DNA from: Nanobdellota archaeon
GTDB taxonomy: Archaea > Nanobdellota > Nanobdellia > Woesearchaeales > UBA9642
NCBI GenBank assembly: GCA_021813435.1
Contig: JAKAKR010000005.1
Location: 1 to 54,953, forward strand
DNA: 54,953 nt
Direction: 5' to 3'
Shown here: in pieces, positions 25,623 to 32,704 of the stretch
Layout of the letters: the number at the start of each line of letters is the position of its first letter
Numbering within the stretch: position 1 is the first letter of the stretch
Made by a program: the position numbers and the translations under genes
Notes under the pieces: generated by a model
Database searches by the model: none
Told to the model about the DNA's origin: nothing
Seen by the model: only the letters and a program-made list of their open reading frames with translations

Positions 25623-26243
25623 ATGAAAACAACAAAATCAATCAAACAACTGTTCATCGCAGGACTCATCGCCATTGGAACATACAGCACCGCATATGGG
25701 CAGGACCAGCAGATCAAGACAGCGATTACCGGAACGCAGATTATGGTTCCGGACCAAAAACCAGTCTCACGGTTTGAAGCAGTCATGAAATATGGACCGA
25801 TCAAAGCAGATGCATATATCCTCGCAGAAAAGAGAGACAACCGTAATGTGTACAAGTTTCGATTCCAGAGCCTGCCAGTATCCTATGGACCGGCATCTGC
25901 AGGAGTGAGTGTGCAGCATGTGAACAACGGGCAAGTTAGTCAGGAGATTGGCGGAGTTGCGCGCATACAGGGATTGCTCATGGACGAAGTTACGGGAAAA
26001 ATCGATGTCAGGTATTTCCCGCAGTCGCATACCAGTGATTGGTATGGCATTGTTAATACCAAAGAGATATTTGCAGATGTACTCGGTTCATACAACACTG
26101 AAACAAAATCATACATGATCCGTCCCGGGATAGATTACAAGGTAACAAAAGGAATCATGATCGGCCTTGAAGGAAAAATTATCGGAACACCGAACACCAT
26201 CAAGACAGATTATGTGGGATTGCGATTAAAGGGAACGTTGTAA
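25623..26243 (+). CDS. Secreted beta-strand-rich protein
   Basis: The 206-residue protein has a clear Sec signal peptide (MKTTKSIKQLFIAGLIAIG...STAYG, cleavage near residue 26 before QDQQ). The mature part is a series of amphipathic beta strands with short turns (for example DAYILAEKRDNRNVYKFRFQS and IDVRYFPQSHTSDWYGIVNTKE), ending DYVGLRLKGTL. This alternation is what is seen in small beta-barrel or beta-sandwich proteins; an aromatic-terminated outer-membrane signal is not present. There are no cysteines. A GAGGTG ribosome site precedes the ATG. It is under the TrmB operators at 25521-25563. Confidence 0.6.
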   Translation: MKTTKSIKQLFIAGLIAIGTYSTAYGQDQQIKTAITGTQIMVPDQKPVSRFEAVMKYGPIKADAYILAEKRDNRNVYKFRFQSLPVSYGPASAGVSVQHVNNGQVSQEIGGVARIQGLLMDEVTGKIDVRYFPQSHTSDWYGIVNTKEIFADVLGSYNTETKSYMIRPGIDYKVTKGIMIGLEGKIIGTPNTIKTDYVGLRLKGTL

Positions 26244-26251
26244 AAGCAAGT

Positions 26252-26387
26252 AAAGTCAACTGATGCAGAAAAGTTATCGCCTAGCGAACTTTAGATAACA
26301 TATGTGGCGAGCAATAGCCCGAGGAATATAGCGAGAATAATAACAGTGTGAGCGCGATAACTTTTGTTAGCATACGCAACTGACTTT
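26252..26387 (+). repeat. Element B: WGYGARC hairpin element with 73-nt core
   Basis: The core stem is a perfect 12 bp: AAAAGTTATCGC (26269-26280) with GCGATAACTTTT (26354-26365). It encloses exactly 73 nt that begin CTAGCGAACTTT and end AACAGTGTGAGC. The heptamers AGCGAAC and TGTGAGC (WGYGARC) lie in direct orientation just inside the two arms. Outside, ATGC/GCAT and AAAGTCA/TGACTTT (26252-26258 and 26381-26387) extend the pairing. It fills the space between the secreted-protein gene and the small membrane-protein gene. Elements C and D have the same core length and end motifs but different stems. Confidence 0.7.
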
Positions 26388-26446
26388 GCCGATAAAAACA
26401 CAAGTTTTTTATTCTCAGTATATGTTGATATTCATAGGTGATACCT

Positions 26447-26665
26447 ATGAAAGATAATGATGCACATGCAAAGGATCAGAATCCGTTTGTCACGATCGCT
26501 GCGGTTTGCGGCGGGATGTTTCTTATGACCACAATATTTGTCCTCATATTCGACAAGGAAAACTCCGGAGTCCTGATATCCATTGTCTGGGGATTTGTCG
26601 TTCTTGGAATCGCACTCGGAGCATTCCAGCTGCAGTCCATGCGCGAGCCGAAAAAGAAGAAATAA
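26447..26665 (+). CDS. Small two-helix membrane protein
   Basis: ATG 26447, with AGGTGAT 4 nt upstream, gives 72 residues: a polar N-terminus (MKDNDAHAKDQNP), two transmembrane helices (~14-35 and ~44-60) and a basic tail (REPKKKK). An in-frame GTG at 26438 is the Shine-Dalgarno itself and is rejected. It resembles many uncharacterised small archaeal membrane proteins. It lies directly upstream of tRNA-His. Confidence 0.6.
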   Translation: MKDNDAHAKDQNPFVTIAAVCGGMFLMTTIFVLIFDKENSGVLISIVWGFVVLGIALGAFQLQSMREPKKKK

Positions 26666-26726
26666 GGATGTTCAGGAATAATAATTGAAACCTTTTTAAA
26701 TCGTTTTTATTTTCTTTCTTTTTATT

Positions 26727-26828
26727 GACGGCCGTGATGTAGCCTGGCAGCATAGAGGACTGTGGATGGCATTGATAAAATGCCTGAGCAGCAATCCTTT
26801 TGGGTGGGTTCAAATCCCACCGGTCGTC
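26727..26828 (+). tRNA. tRNA-His (GTG) with 28-nt intron
   Basis: The acceptor stem pairs ACGGCCG with CGGTCGT. The preceding G (26727) is an encoded G-1 facing C73 (26828), the tRNA-His identity pair. D arm ATGT/GCAT, anticodon stem GAGGA/TCCTT, T arm GTGGG-TTCAAAT-CCCAC. The loop CTGTGG gives anticodon GTG. A 28-nt intron (26766-26793) sits at the canonical 37/38 site and contains a GGCATT/AATGCC hairpin. CCA is not encoded. A degenerate second copy of the 3' end lies at 26918-26938. Confidence 0.9.
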
Positions 26829-26938
26829 CTTTACTATTTTAGGACGTACGACACGAATGCTGCAATCGAAGATTGCACATTCACTTTTGATGCAACTTTT
26901 AGTAAAAGTTGCGGTGGAATCCCATCGGCCGTCCTTTA
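26813..26938 (+). repeat. Direct repeat of the tRNA-His 3' end flanking a hairpin-rich 84-bp spacer
   Basis: The 21 nt at 26813-26833 (T arm, acceptor and CTTTA) recur at 26918-26938 with 19 identities. The spacer holds two perfect hairpins: TGCAATC-gaa-GATTGCA (26861-26877) and GCAACTTTT-agt-AAAAGTTGC (26892-26912). Duplicated tRNA 3' ends are typical of integrase attachment sites (attL/attR), but no integrase gene is nearby. It might be the scar of a lost or very small element. Confidence 0.5.
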
Positions 26939-26967
26939 TATTATCTATACAAGAATTCGAGGGTTAT

Positions 26968-27303
26968 ATGGCACTTACTATTTATCAATCCATTTCGCAA
27001 CTGCCCAAAAATATTATCTATCAATTATTTGAAACCATCGCAGATGAATATCATATCCTCCGGCATCAGCAAGATAGCGATTTCATGAAAAATCAAGCGA
27101 TGACATATCTTCAACACTATATCAGTTTCGGGTATCAGATAGATCAATCATATTTCTTTTCTGTAAAGTCAGAACCCCAAAGTATAAAAATAACATTAGA
27201 GACAGACAACGGTGAAGAGAAAGAGTTTATTGGCGAAAAATGCATGGCTTTTTTTCTGAGAAAGCACTATCCTGAACTTGAAGTTAAGATAGCAGAGGAT
27301 TAG
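26968..27303 (+). CDS. Unknown 111-residue protein, partner of an ASCH-domain protein
   Basis: ATG 26968 (MALTIYQSISQLPKNI...) is chosen because the longer frame runs back into tRNA-His. The product is a compact alpha/beta protein with an acidic C-terminus (YPELEVKIAED) and no recognised domain. Its stop is followed after 2 nt by the ATG of the ASCH gene, so the two are co-transcribed and probably work together. The pair begins about 30 bp after the duplicated tRNA-His 3' end, which suggests recent acquisition. Confidence 0.55.
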   Translation: MALTIYQSISQLPKNIIYQLFETIADEYHILRHQQDSDFMKNQAMTYLQHYISFGYQIDQSYFFSVKSEPQSIKITLETDNGEEKEFIGEKCMAFFLRKHYPELEVKIAED

Positions 27304-27305
27304 CT

Positions 27306-27725
27306 ATGCACCACATCGCCATCATGCACAAAGCGTTTCTGGACAATATCATTGCAGGCACCAAGACCATTGAATCGCGATGGTATGTGACAAAACGTGC
27401 ACCATACGGCAAAATAAAAAAAGGTGATGTGATCTATTTCAAATTAAGCGGAGGTCCGGTCACTACAACTGCCACAGTTATTGATGCAAAATTCTTCGAC
27501 TTAAAATATACATCTTTCAAAGAACTTTACGAAAAATATGGGCGGGCAATAGGATTCAGTTCACTCCAGGAAATGAATAAATTCGCCAAAAACAAGAATT
27601 ATTGTACACTCGCATTTCTCGAGGATGTAAAACAAATTACGCCATTTGCTATCGACAAAACTGGTTTCGGGAATGCGAATGCCTGGATAATTGTAAAACA
27701 TATCGACGATATAAAGAAACAATAA
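27306..27725 (+). CDS. ASCH-domain (PUA-like) RNA-binding protein
   Basis: The 139-residue protein fits the ASCH family. It starts with a beta strand and helix (MHHIAIMHKAFLDNIIAGTKTIESRW), in which AGTKTIESR matches the G-x-K-x-x-E-x-R motif that lines the nucleic-acid cleft. GKIKKGDVIYFKLSGGPV follows, and the C-terminal strand AWIIVKHI closes the barrel. ASCH proteins are predicted to bind RNA and some hydrolyse modified nucleosides. The stop lies inside the 3' end of the convergent GNAT gene. Confidence 0.85.
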   Translation: MHHIAIMHKAFLDNIIAGTKTIESRWYVTKRAPYGKIKKGDVIYFKLSGGPVTTTATVIDAKFFDLKYTSFKELYEKYGRAIGFSSLQEMNKFAKNKNYCTLAFLEDVKQITPFAIDKTGFGNANAWIIVKHIDDIKKQ

Positions 27726-28266
27726 GCAATTTCATCTTTGCAATTAATTTTTCCAGATCACTCATTGTTGCAGAGATAATCGATTGCTTCTCAGTCAAAT
27801 CTTTTGCCAGTATCACATCAATGCGTTTTGCAGTATAGAGACTCTCTTTTGCTTCGATGCGATAGCTGCGTTTTGTCATCACTGCAACAATATCCTCGCT
27901 ATTGCTGCTTGCATCGCAAATAATTTTTTTATATCCCTGTTCACGCGCATAGGTTTCAACATCTGCAAGAAGCGCAGTACATATCTTCTTATTACGATAT
28001 TGCCTGTCAACGCGAAGGTTTTTGAGTTCAATCATAGAAGAATCTGTTTTATGCTGTTGGAATACGAGTTCCCCGATAACAAAAGAATTTCCTGATTTAT
28101 CCTTAGAATATATCGCAATAATCTTTTTATAACCTAATTCCATTTCACGCTTTGCCTTCCTGCACCATTCATCATACTGCGGATAATCCAAGTCCTGCGA
28201 TTTCAGAAATTCATAGACTGCATTGATCTCTTTTGGATCTGTGATGAGTCGCGGGCAATAAATCAC
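27649..28266 (-). CDS. GNAT-family N-acetyltransferase
   Basis: The 205-residue protein has the GNAT pattern. It shows GELVFQQHKTDSSMIELKNLRVDRQYRNKKICTALLADVETYAREQGYKKIICDAS (~67-122), in which RVDRQYRNKKI takes the place of the R/Q-x-x-G-x-G/A acetyl-CoA loop. The C-terminal ~40 residues overlap the ASCH gene on the other strand and are probably not conserved. The start is GTG 28266, about 27 nt downstream of a minus-strand TATA (28288-28298), so the mRNA is probably leaderless. The substrate is unknown. Confidence 0.7.
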   Translation of the reverse strand: MIYCPRLITDPKEINAVYEFLKSQDLDYPQYDEWCRKAKREMELGYKKIIAIYSKDKSGNSFVIGELVFQQHKTDSSMIELKNLRVDRQYRNKKICTALLADVETYAREQGYKKIICDASSNSEDIVAVMTKRSYRIEAKESLYTAKRIDVILAKDLTEKQSIISATMSDLEKLIAKMKLLIVSLYRRYVLQLSRHSHSRNQFCR

Positions 28267-28313
28267 TAGAAAAGATAAATGTGACTACTATATAAAGGTT
28301 ACGATGCGTAAAA

Positions 28314-28324
28314 TTTATAAATAT
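28314..28324 (+). promoter_or_regulatory. TATA box that fixes the start of the gene at 28343
   Basis: TTTATAAATAT lies with its centre about 25 nt before ATG 28343. It therefore supports a leaderless start there rather than at the upstream ATG 28304, which lies before the TATA box. Confidence 0.5.
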
Positions 28325-28342
28325 AGTAATGATTGCCGTTTC

Positions 28343-28759
28343 ATGACCATTAAGAGTATTCAAACATTAATATTGAAGAGTCCAGAGTACAAGATTGATA
28401 CAATAATCTCAGAGATAAGTCCTGACTGGAAAGAAAAGCCAGTATATTATTTTTATCTAAGCAATCCGCGAAACGGTCTGGAAGATTACATGACGCAAGT
28501 ATATACAGACATATTTGACAATTTTCAAAAATTTAAAAAAACAGACTACAAACACAAAAATTCTGACAATAACCTGACCGCGGTATATAAAAAAGATTCA
28601 CAATTTATCATAAAACGACAAGATCCGAGTGGTACACAAACCCTTACCAATATCCACCCACGAATATTTGAAGATGAAAAGATCGAAGAACCTGCCCAGC
28701 CAAAAGGAGTAGATATTGAAATGCTTAACACGATATTCGCATTTAACAGGCTTGCTTAA
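28343..28759 (+). CDS. Uncharacterised 138-residue protein
   Basis: Starting at ATG 28343 the product reads MTIKSIQTLILKSPEYKID and continues as a polar alpha/beta protein rich in lysine, asparagine and tyrosine (YYFYLSNPRNGLEDYMTQVY). The end is a short helix (GVDIEMLNTIFAFNRLA). No family is recognised. Its base composition is more AT-rich than the ribosomal genes next to it, in line with the other accessory genes of 26.9-28.8 kb. Confidence 0.5.
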   Translation: MTIKSIQTLILKSPEYKIDTIISEISPDWKEKPVYYFYLSNPRNGLEDYMTQVYTDIFDNFQKFKKTDYKHKNSDNNLTAVYKKDSQFIIKRQDPSGTQTLTNIHPRIFEDEKIEEPAQPKGVDIEMLNTIFAFNRLA

Positions 28760-28861
28760 TAAGCTATTCGCATTCTTCTAATAAACAGTATTTTCTCAAA
28801 CCGAACAATTTCCTCACTTTGCGTTGAACTATTTCATCTATACGGCTCTGTGGAATTTCTT

Positions 28862-28952
28862 AAGTGCCACGCTCACATAGTTTGTGGTAAATTCATTGTG
28901 TTGCGAGATATTTGTGATAGACCATTCAACAAAGGTTCGCTGGGTGGCACTT
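28862..28952 (-). repeat. Element C: WGYGARC hairpin element with 73-nt core
   Basis: Read on the minus strand, AAGTGCCAC (28944-28952) and GTGGCACTT (28862-28870) form a perfect 9-bp stem. The 73-nt core (28871-28943) begins CCAGCGAACCTT and ends AAACTATGTGAGC. An outer partial stem (GGCTCTGT with ACAGAACC) and a flanking 7-bp direct repeat CTATACG (28838-28844 and 28969-28975) surround it. On the plus strand a T-run follows. It occupies most of the 326-bp gap before the uS13 operon promoter; apart from it and that promoter the gap holds nothing recognised. Confidence 0.7.
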
Positions 28953-28977
28953 TTTTACAGAACCTCGCCTATACGAA

Positions 28978-28988
28978 ATATTTATAAA
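28978..28988 (+). promoter_or_regulatory. TATA box of the uS13-uS4-uS11-rpoD operon
   Basis: ATATTTATAAA is the archaeal TATA consensus. It predicts transcription from about 29010, hence a leader of roughly 75-85 nt before the uS13 start. Such a long leader is unusual next to the many leaderless genes here. Confidence 0.6.
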
Positions 28989-29009
28989 CAAACCGTTATT
29001 CCCCCTAGT

Positions 29010-29066
29010 GTTAGCCCGAGTTCCCAGACGAGAGCGATTGTTAGGGTTACTAACTGTGTTCTCTCG
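29010..29066 (+). promoter_or_regulatory. Structured leader of the uS13 operon with two competing pairings
   Basis: GTTAGCCC (29010-29017) can pair with GGG-tta-CTAAC (29044-29054). CGAGAG (29029-29034), in the loop of that hairpin, is perfectly complementary to CTCTCG (29061-29066). The second pairing would form a pseudoknot with, or replace, the first. uS4 and other ribosomal proteins control their operons this way in bacteria; that use here is inference. Confidence 0.4.
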
Positions 29067-29094
29067 AGGATTTACCTGCTAATTCATGATTAAA

Positions 29095-29637
29095 ATGGCT
29101 GAAGAGAAAAAACCAAAACCAGAATTCAAGAAACCGATGCCCAAGCAGGAGCAAAAACCTGCAGATGACCCGAACTATCGGCATATTGTTCGCGTCGTCA
29201 ATACTGATCTGAAAGGAGAGAAGAAAGTGCATATGGCACTCCATAAGATTAAGGGCGTCTCATTCATGTTCTCAAACTTTGTCTGTTACATGGCAAAAGT
29301 CGATCCTTTGAAGAAAGCAGGAAACCTGACTGATGAGGAAGTTGCGCGACTTGAGGATGTTATCAGAAATCCTGCAACCTATAATGCGCCAACGTGGCTT
29401 CTCAACCGGCAGAATGATTATGAAACCGGCCATGACATGCACCTTATCACGACTGATCTCAATCTTATGATCGATAATGACCTGAAGCGTATGAAGAAGG
29501 TCAAGTCTTACAAGGGTCTTAGGCACACGTGGGGTCAGCCTGTCCGTGGCCAGAGGACCAAGTCTAATTTCAGAAAGAATAAGGGTAAGGTTTCGCTGGG
29601 TGTAGTCAAGAAAGCGGCTGCACCAAAGAAAGCATAA
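29095..29637 (+). CDS. rps13: 30S ribosomal protein uS13
   Basis: The protein matches archaeal uS13. It has NYRHIVRVVNTDLKGEKKVHMALHKIKGVSFMFSNFV near the start of the core and the C-terminal GLRHTWGQPVRGQRTKSNFRK, the basic tail that contacts tRNA in the small-subunit head. A ~27-residue lysine/proline-rich N-terminal extension precedes the core. ATG 29086 is an equally possible start three codons earlier; no Shine-Dalgarno separates them. It heads the archaeal uS13-uS4-uS11-rpoD operon. Confidence 0.93.
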   Translation: MAEEKKPKPEFKKPMPKQEQKPADDPNYRHIVRVVNTDLKGEKKVHMALHKIKGVSFMFSNFVCYMAKVDPLKKAGNLTDEEVARLEDVIRNPATYNAPTWLLNRQNDYETGHDMHLITTDLNLMIDNDLKRMKKVKSYKGLRHTWGQPVRGQRTKSNFRKNKGKVSLGVVKKAAAPKKA

Positions 29638-29677
29638 GAGAGGAGATAGTCTAAAATAATAGTTATCAAGGTTTAAA

Positions 29678-30262
29678 ATGGGAGATATCAAAAAGATCAG
29701 GAAAAAATATTCCAAGCCGAGCCATCCATGGAGAGCAACGCGGATCGAGGAAGAAAATAAGATCTGCAAGGAGTATGGCATCCCGCAAAAGACAGAGCTG
29801 TGGAAGGCTATTGCAAAATTACAATCATTTAAGAATCAGACTAAGAAACTTGCTGCGCTCGTTACAAAACAGGCAGAAAAAGAAAAGCAGAATTTGCTTA
29901 CCAAATTACAATCCTACAACCTCATCAAGCCTGAAGAGGGAACAGATGCCATCCTTGGTATCACGCTTGCACACCTGCTTGACCGCAGATTGCAAACCAT
30001 TGTATACAAGAAGCATCTTGCACGCACCATCAAACAGGCACGACAGTTGATCACGCAAAGGCACATCCTTATCAATGATAAGATTGTCACAAGCCCGTCT
30101 TATCTGGTGAAGGTTTCTGAGGAAGCGCAGATCGCAATTTCTCCTAAATCGCCACTTTACGCGCAAGATCATCCTGAACGTTCAACAGAAGAATACCGGA
30201 AGCAAAAGGCAGAAAAGCCGGTGAAGGAAAAACCAAAACCACAATATCAAAGGAGAAGGTAA
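29678..30262 (+). CDS. rps4: 30S ribosomal protein uS4
   Basis: The 194-residue protein begins MGDIKKIRKKYSKPSHPW, the archaeal uS4 N-terminus. It carries the S4 RNA-binding domain in the middle (LDRRLQTIVYKKHLARTIKQARQLITQRHILINDKIV). The C-terminus is extended by a basic tail (EKPVKEKPKPQYQRRR). uS4 is a primary 16S rRNA binder and, in bacteria, an autogenous regulator. It lies 40 nt after uS13 in the conserved order. Confidence 0.95.
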   Translation: MGDIKKIRKKYSKPSHPWRATRIEEENKICKEYGIPQKTELWKAIAKLQSFKNQTKKLAALVTKQAEKEKQNLLTKLQSYNLIKPEEGTDAILGITLAHLLDRRLQTIVYKKHLARTIKQARQLITQRHILINDKIVTSPSYLVKVSEEAQIAISPKSPLYAQDHPERSTEEYRKQKAEKPVKEKPKPQYQRRR

Positions 30263-30271
30263 CTGATTAAG

Positions 30272-30670
30272 ATGAGTACTGATAATACAAAATGGGGTAT
30301 CTGTTATATCTTTTCATCCTATAACAATACAATTATTCATATCACTGATATCACCGGAACAGAAACACTCGCGCGAACATCCGGCGGACAGGTTGTCAAG
30401 TCTGATCGTCTTGAATCCTCTCCAACAGCCGCAATCATGGCTGCAAAGAATGCTGCTGAACAGGCAATGGAGAAGGGCATCAACGGCATCCACGTCAAGA
30501 TTCGCGCGCCCGGCGGCCACAATGGACCTAACAGTCCTGGACCTGGCGCTCAGGCAGCAGTTCGCGCACTCTCACGTATGGGTCTTCGCATCGGATCAAT
30601 TGAGGAAGTAACACCCATCCCGCATGATACCTGCAGAAAGAAGGGCGGCAAGCGTGGACGAAGAGTATAA
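30272..30670 (+). CDS. rps11: 30S ribosomal protein uS11
   Basis: The 132-residue protein matches uS11: [58 protein letters not shown] and the terminal [22 protein letters not shown]. It sits in the platform of the small subunit near the Shine-Dalgarno helix. Only 9 nt separate it from uS4. Confidence 0.96.
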   Translation: MSTDNTKWGICYIFSSYNNTIIHITDITGTETLARTSGGQVVKSDRLESSPTAAIMAAKNAAEQAMEKGINGIHVKIRAPGGHNGPNSPGPGAQAAVRALSRMGLRIGSIEEVTPIPHDTCRKKGGKRGRRV

Positions 30671-30700
30671 AGAACGCAAAACCAGTCTATAAAAAATAAA

Positions 30701-31327
30701 ATGGATATCAAACTCATCAGCAATGAAGAGAAGAAGAATCGCATCACATTTTCCGTATCAGGAATAGATATCGCCTATGCAAACACACTCCGACGCATCA
30801 TGGGGTTCGAAGTCCCAGTCATGGCAATTGATGAAGTAGAATTCCGCAAGAATTCCTCCATCTTGTATGATGAATTATTTGCACACCGCCTCGGACTCAT
30901 CCCGCTCACGACAGATCTAAAGGCGTACACTATGACAAGTGAGTGCAAATGCGGTGGCGCAGGATGCGCTTCATGCACAGTCAAGTTCACATTGAAGGCT
31001 GCAGGACCATGCACGGTATATACTGCAGACCTCAAGTCAAAGGATCCCGACATCAAGCCTATCGCAAACAAAATACCCATTGTAAAACTCCTCGAGGACC
31101 AAGAGGTCGAATTAGAGGCTACTGCAACATTGGGCAAAGGCAAGGATCACTCAAAATACTGCCCGGGTCTTATATTTTACCGGATACCGGACCAGGACAA
31201 GGATGAATTCATATTTACTGTTGAGTCATGGGGACAATTAACCCCTAAAGAAATTGTGATCAAGGCTATTGACCTCTACAATTCGCAGCTTGAAGAATTC
31301 AGTGAGCTGGTAAAAAAACTCGAGTAG
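30701..31327 (+). CDS. rpoD: DNA-directed RNA polymerase subunit D (Rpo3)
   Basis: The 208-residue protein begins with the alpha/RPB3 dimerisation domain (ISFSVSGIDIAYANTLRRIM-type sequence, residues ~10-40) and ends with the second half of it (SWGQLTPKEIVIKAIDLYNSQLEEFSELVKKLE). The insert domain has CKCGGAGCASC (~82-92), close to the CxC..C..C zinc loop of RPB3. Many archaeal D subunits are ~260 residues with a ferredoxin-like Fe-S domain, which is lacking here. It assembles with subunit L and subunit N (encoded at 32856). Confidence 0.94.
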   Translation: MDIKLISNEEKKNRITFSVSGIDIAYANTLRRIMGFEVPVMAIDEVEFRKNSSILYDELFAHRLGLIPLTTDLKAYTMTSECKCGGAGCASCTVKFTLKAAGPCTVYTADLKSKDPDIKPIANKIPIVKLLEDQEVELEATATLGKGKDHSKYCPGLIFYRIPDQDKDEFIFTVESWGQLTPKEIVIKAIDLYNSQLEEFSELVKKLE

Positions 31328-31342
31328 ACATATACACTATGC

Positions 31343-31468
31343 GCGAGGGTGGCAGAGCCTGGTCAAATGCGCTAGCTTGAGGCGGCGTGGACAAATCCAC
31401 TGGGTTTGAAAATGCTTCAAACGGCTAGTTCCTTAGTGGATGCGCGTGTTCGAATCACGTCCCTCGCA
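31343..31468 (+). tRNA. tRNA-Leu (GAG) with 40-nt intron, inside the ribosomal cluster
   Basis: Acceptor GCGAGGG/CCCTCGC with discriminator A (31468). Anticodon stem CTAGC/GCTAG, loop TTGAGG gives anticodon GAG (31379-31381). A type II variable arm (TTCC...GGAT) fits leucine. T arm GCGTG-TTCGAAT-CACGT. The intron (31383-31422, 40 nt) is at the 37/38 site and can form two hairpins, GTGGA/TCCAC and GTTTGAA/TTCAAAC. The gene starts 16 bp after rpoD and precedes eL18 by ~36 bp, so it may be processed out of the operon transcript. Confidence 0.9.
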
Positions 31469-31504
31469 TCAAAAACGTAACCACAAAAAAATAAGTTGAT
31501 GATT

Positions 31505-31861
31505 ATGAGTCTTGAACATAAGAACGAACAATTGCAAACGCTCATTGCGACGCTCAAGAAACAATCTATTGAGCAGAAGGTCGGGGTCTGGAAGCGGATT
31601 GCGCTCGAACTGGAGCGACCGACACGCCAGCAGCGTGCAGTGAATCTTTCACGCATCGAGACCTATGCAAAGGATAATGATGTTGTCGTCATCCCGGGAA
31701 AACTCCTTGGTGGCGGAACACTCACGAAAAAAGTCACGATTGTCGCATTCCATTATTCAAAAAGTACTGCAGCAAAGATCGGCAAGAACGTGACATTGCT
31801 CAGTATTGAAGAGGCATTAAAAAAATATCCCAAGGGCAATACCCTGCGGATTATCGGTTGA
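31505..31861 (+). CDS. rpl18e: 50S ribosomal protein eL18
   Basis: The 118-residue protein matches archaeal eL18: LIATLKKQSIEQKVGVWKRIALELERPTRQQRAVNLSRIE and VVVIPGKLLGGGTLTKKVTIVAFHYSKSTAAKI. ATG 31505 is used; ATG 31499 two codons earlier is also possible. Its last codons overlap the search space for the uL13 start, and the two genes are 8 nt apart. Confidence 0.94.
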   Translation: MSLEHKNEQLQTLIATLKKQSIEQKVGVWKRIALELERPTRQQRAVNLSRIETYAKDNDVVVIPGKLLGGGTLTKKVTIVAFHYSKSTAAKIGKNVTLLSIEEALKKYPKGNTLRIIG

Positions 31862-31869
31862 GGAACAGG

Positions 31870-32289
31870 ATGATACTAATCAATGGAGAAGATCTCATTG
31901 TCGGGCGCGTCGCAACAGTTGCGGCAAAACAGGCGCTCCTTGGAAATGAAGTAATCATTGTCAATTGTGAGAAGATGTTTGTCACCGGCAGCAAGACATA
32001 CCTTACTGCAGAGAGCCACCGCAGGCGCGTCCAGGGAACATGGTCGAAGGGACCGTTCTTCTATCGCATGCCTGACCGGTATGTCCGGCGCATCATCCGC
32101 GGGATGATCCCGTACAAGACTGCACGGGGAAACGCTGCATATAAACGCATCATGTGCCATATTGGCGTTCCTGAAGAGTACAAGAATGAGAAGATGATTA
32201 CAATCGCAGCAGCTGCAGTACAGAAAATTCCTAATCTCAAGTATGTGCGTGTGGCAGAGATCGCCCGACAGATGGGCGCGAAGGTATAA
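31870..32289 (+). CDS. rpl13: 50S ribosomal protein uL13
   Basis: The 139-residue protein matches uL13: ILINGEDLIVGRVATVAAKQALLGNEVIIVNCEKMFVTG and the conserved RGMIPYKTARGNAAYKRIMCHIGVPEEY. ATG 31870 follows GAGGAACAGG and is preferred to an upstream TTG at 31858. It is followed after 3 nt by uS9, as is usual. Confidence 0.95.
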   Translation: MILINGEDLIVGRVATVAAKQALLGNEVIIVNCEKMFVTGSKTYLTAESHRRRVQGTWSKGPFFYRMPDRYVRRIIRGMIPYKTARGNAAYKRIMCHIGVPEEYKNEKMITIAAAAVQKIPNLKYVRVAEIARQMGAKV

Positions 32290-32292
32290 ACC

Positions 32293-32688
32293 ATGAAACA
32301 GATCGTTACCAGCGGACGAAGAAAACAATCCATTGCGCGGGCAGTATTGTCCGAAGGCAAGGGACACATCACGATTAATACCATGAATCTTGAACAGTAC
32401 ACTCCAGAACTTGCACGATTAAAAGTCCAAGAGCCACTGCTTCTTGCAGGGGATGCGGCAAAAAAAGTCGACATTGCCGTAACAGTTAATGGCGGTGGAA
32501 TAATCACACAGGCAGATGCGATGCGTCTTGCAGTCGCACGCGCACTTGTCCAGTACTCTCCAAAACTCAAAGAAACATATCTTGATTATGATCGTCACCT
32601 GCTTGTTGCAGATATCCGTGTCAAGGAATCCGCAAAGCCCAACCATCACGGTCAGGCGCGCGCAAGGACACAGACCTCCTACAGGTGA
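32293..32688 (+). CDS. rps9: 30S ribosomal protein uS9
   Basis: The 131-residue protein matches uS9: TSGRRKQSIARAVLSEGKGHITIN, VNGGGIITQADAMRLAVARALV and the basic end KPNHHGQARARTQTSYR, whose last arginine reaches the P-site tRNA. Element E lies immediately after its stop. Confidence 0.96.
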   Translation: MKQIVTSGRRKQSIARAVLSEGKGHITINTMNLEQYTPELARLKVQEPLLLAGDAAKKVDIAVTVNGGGIITQADAMRLAVARALVQYSPKLKETYLDYDRHLLVADIRVKESAKPNHHGQARARTQTSYR

Positions 32689-32704
32689 ACAGGTCATATT
32701 TCCA

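Noticed and set aside
26800-26967. Open frame extending the gene at 26968 back into tRNA-His
   Set aside because: Its first codons are the tRNA T arm and a hairpin spacer; the ATG at 26968 is a natural start.
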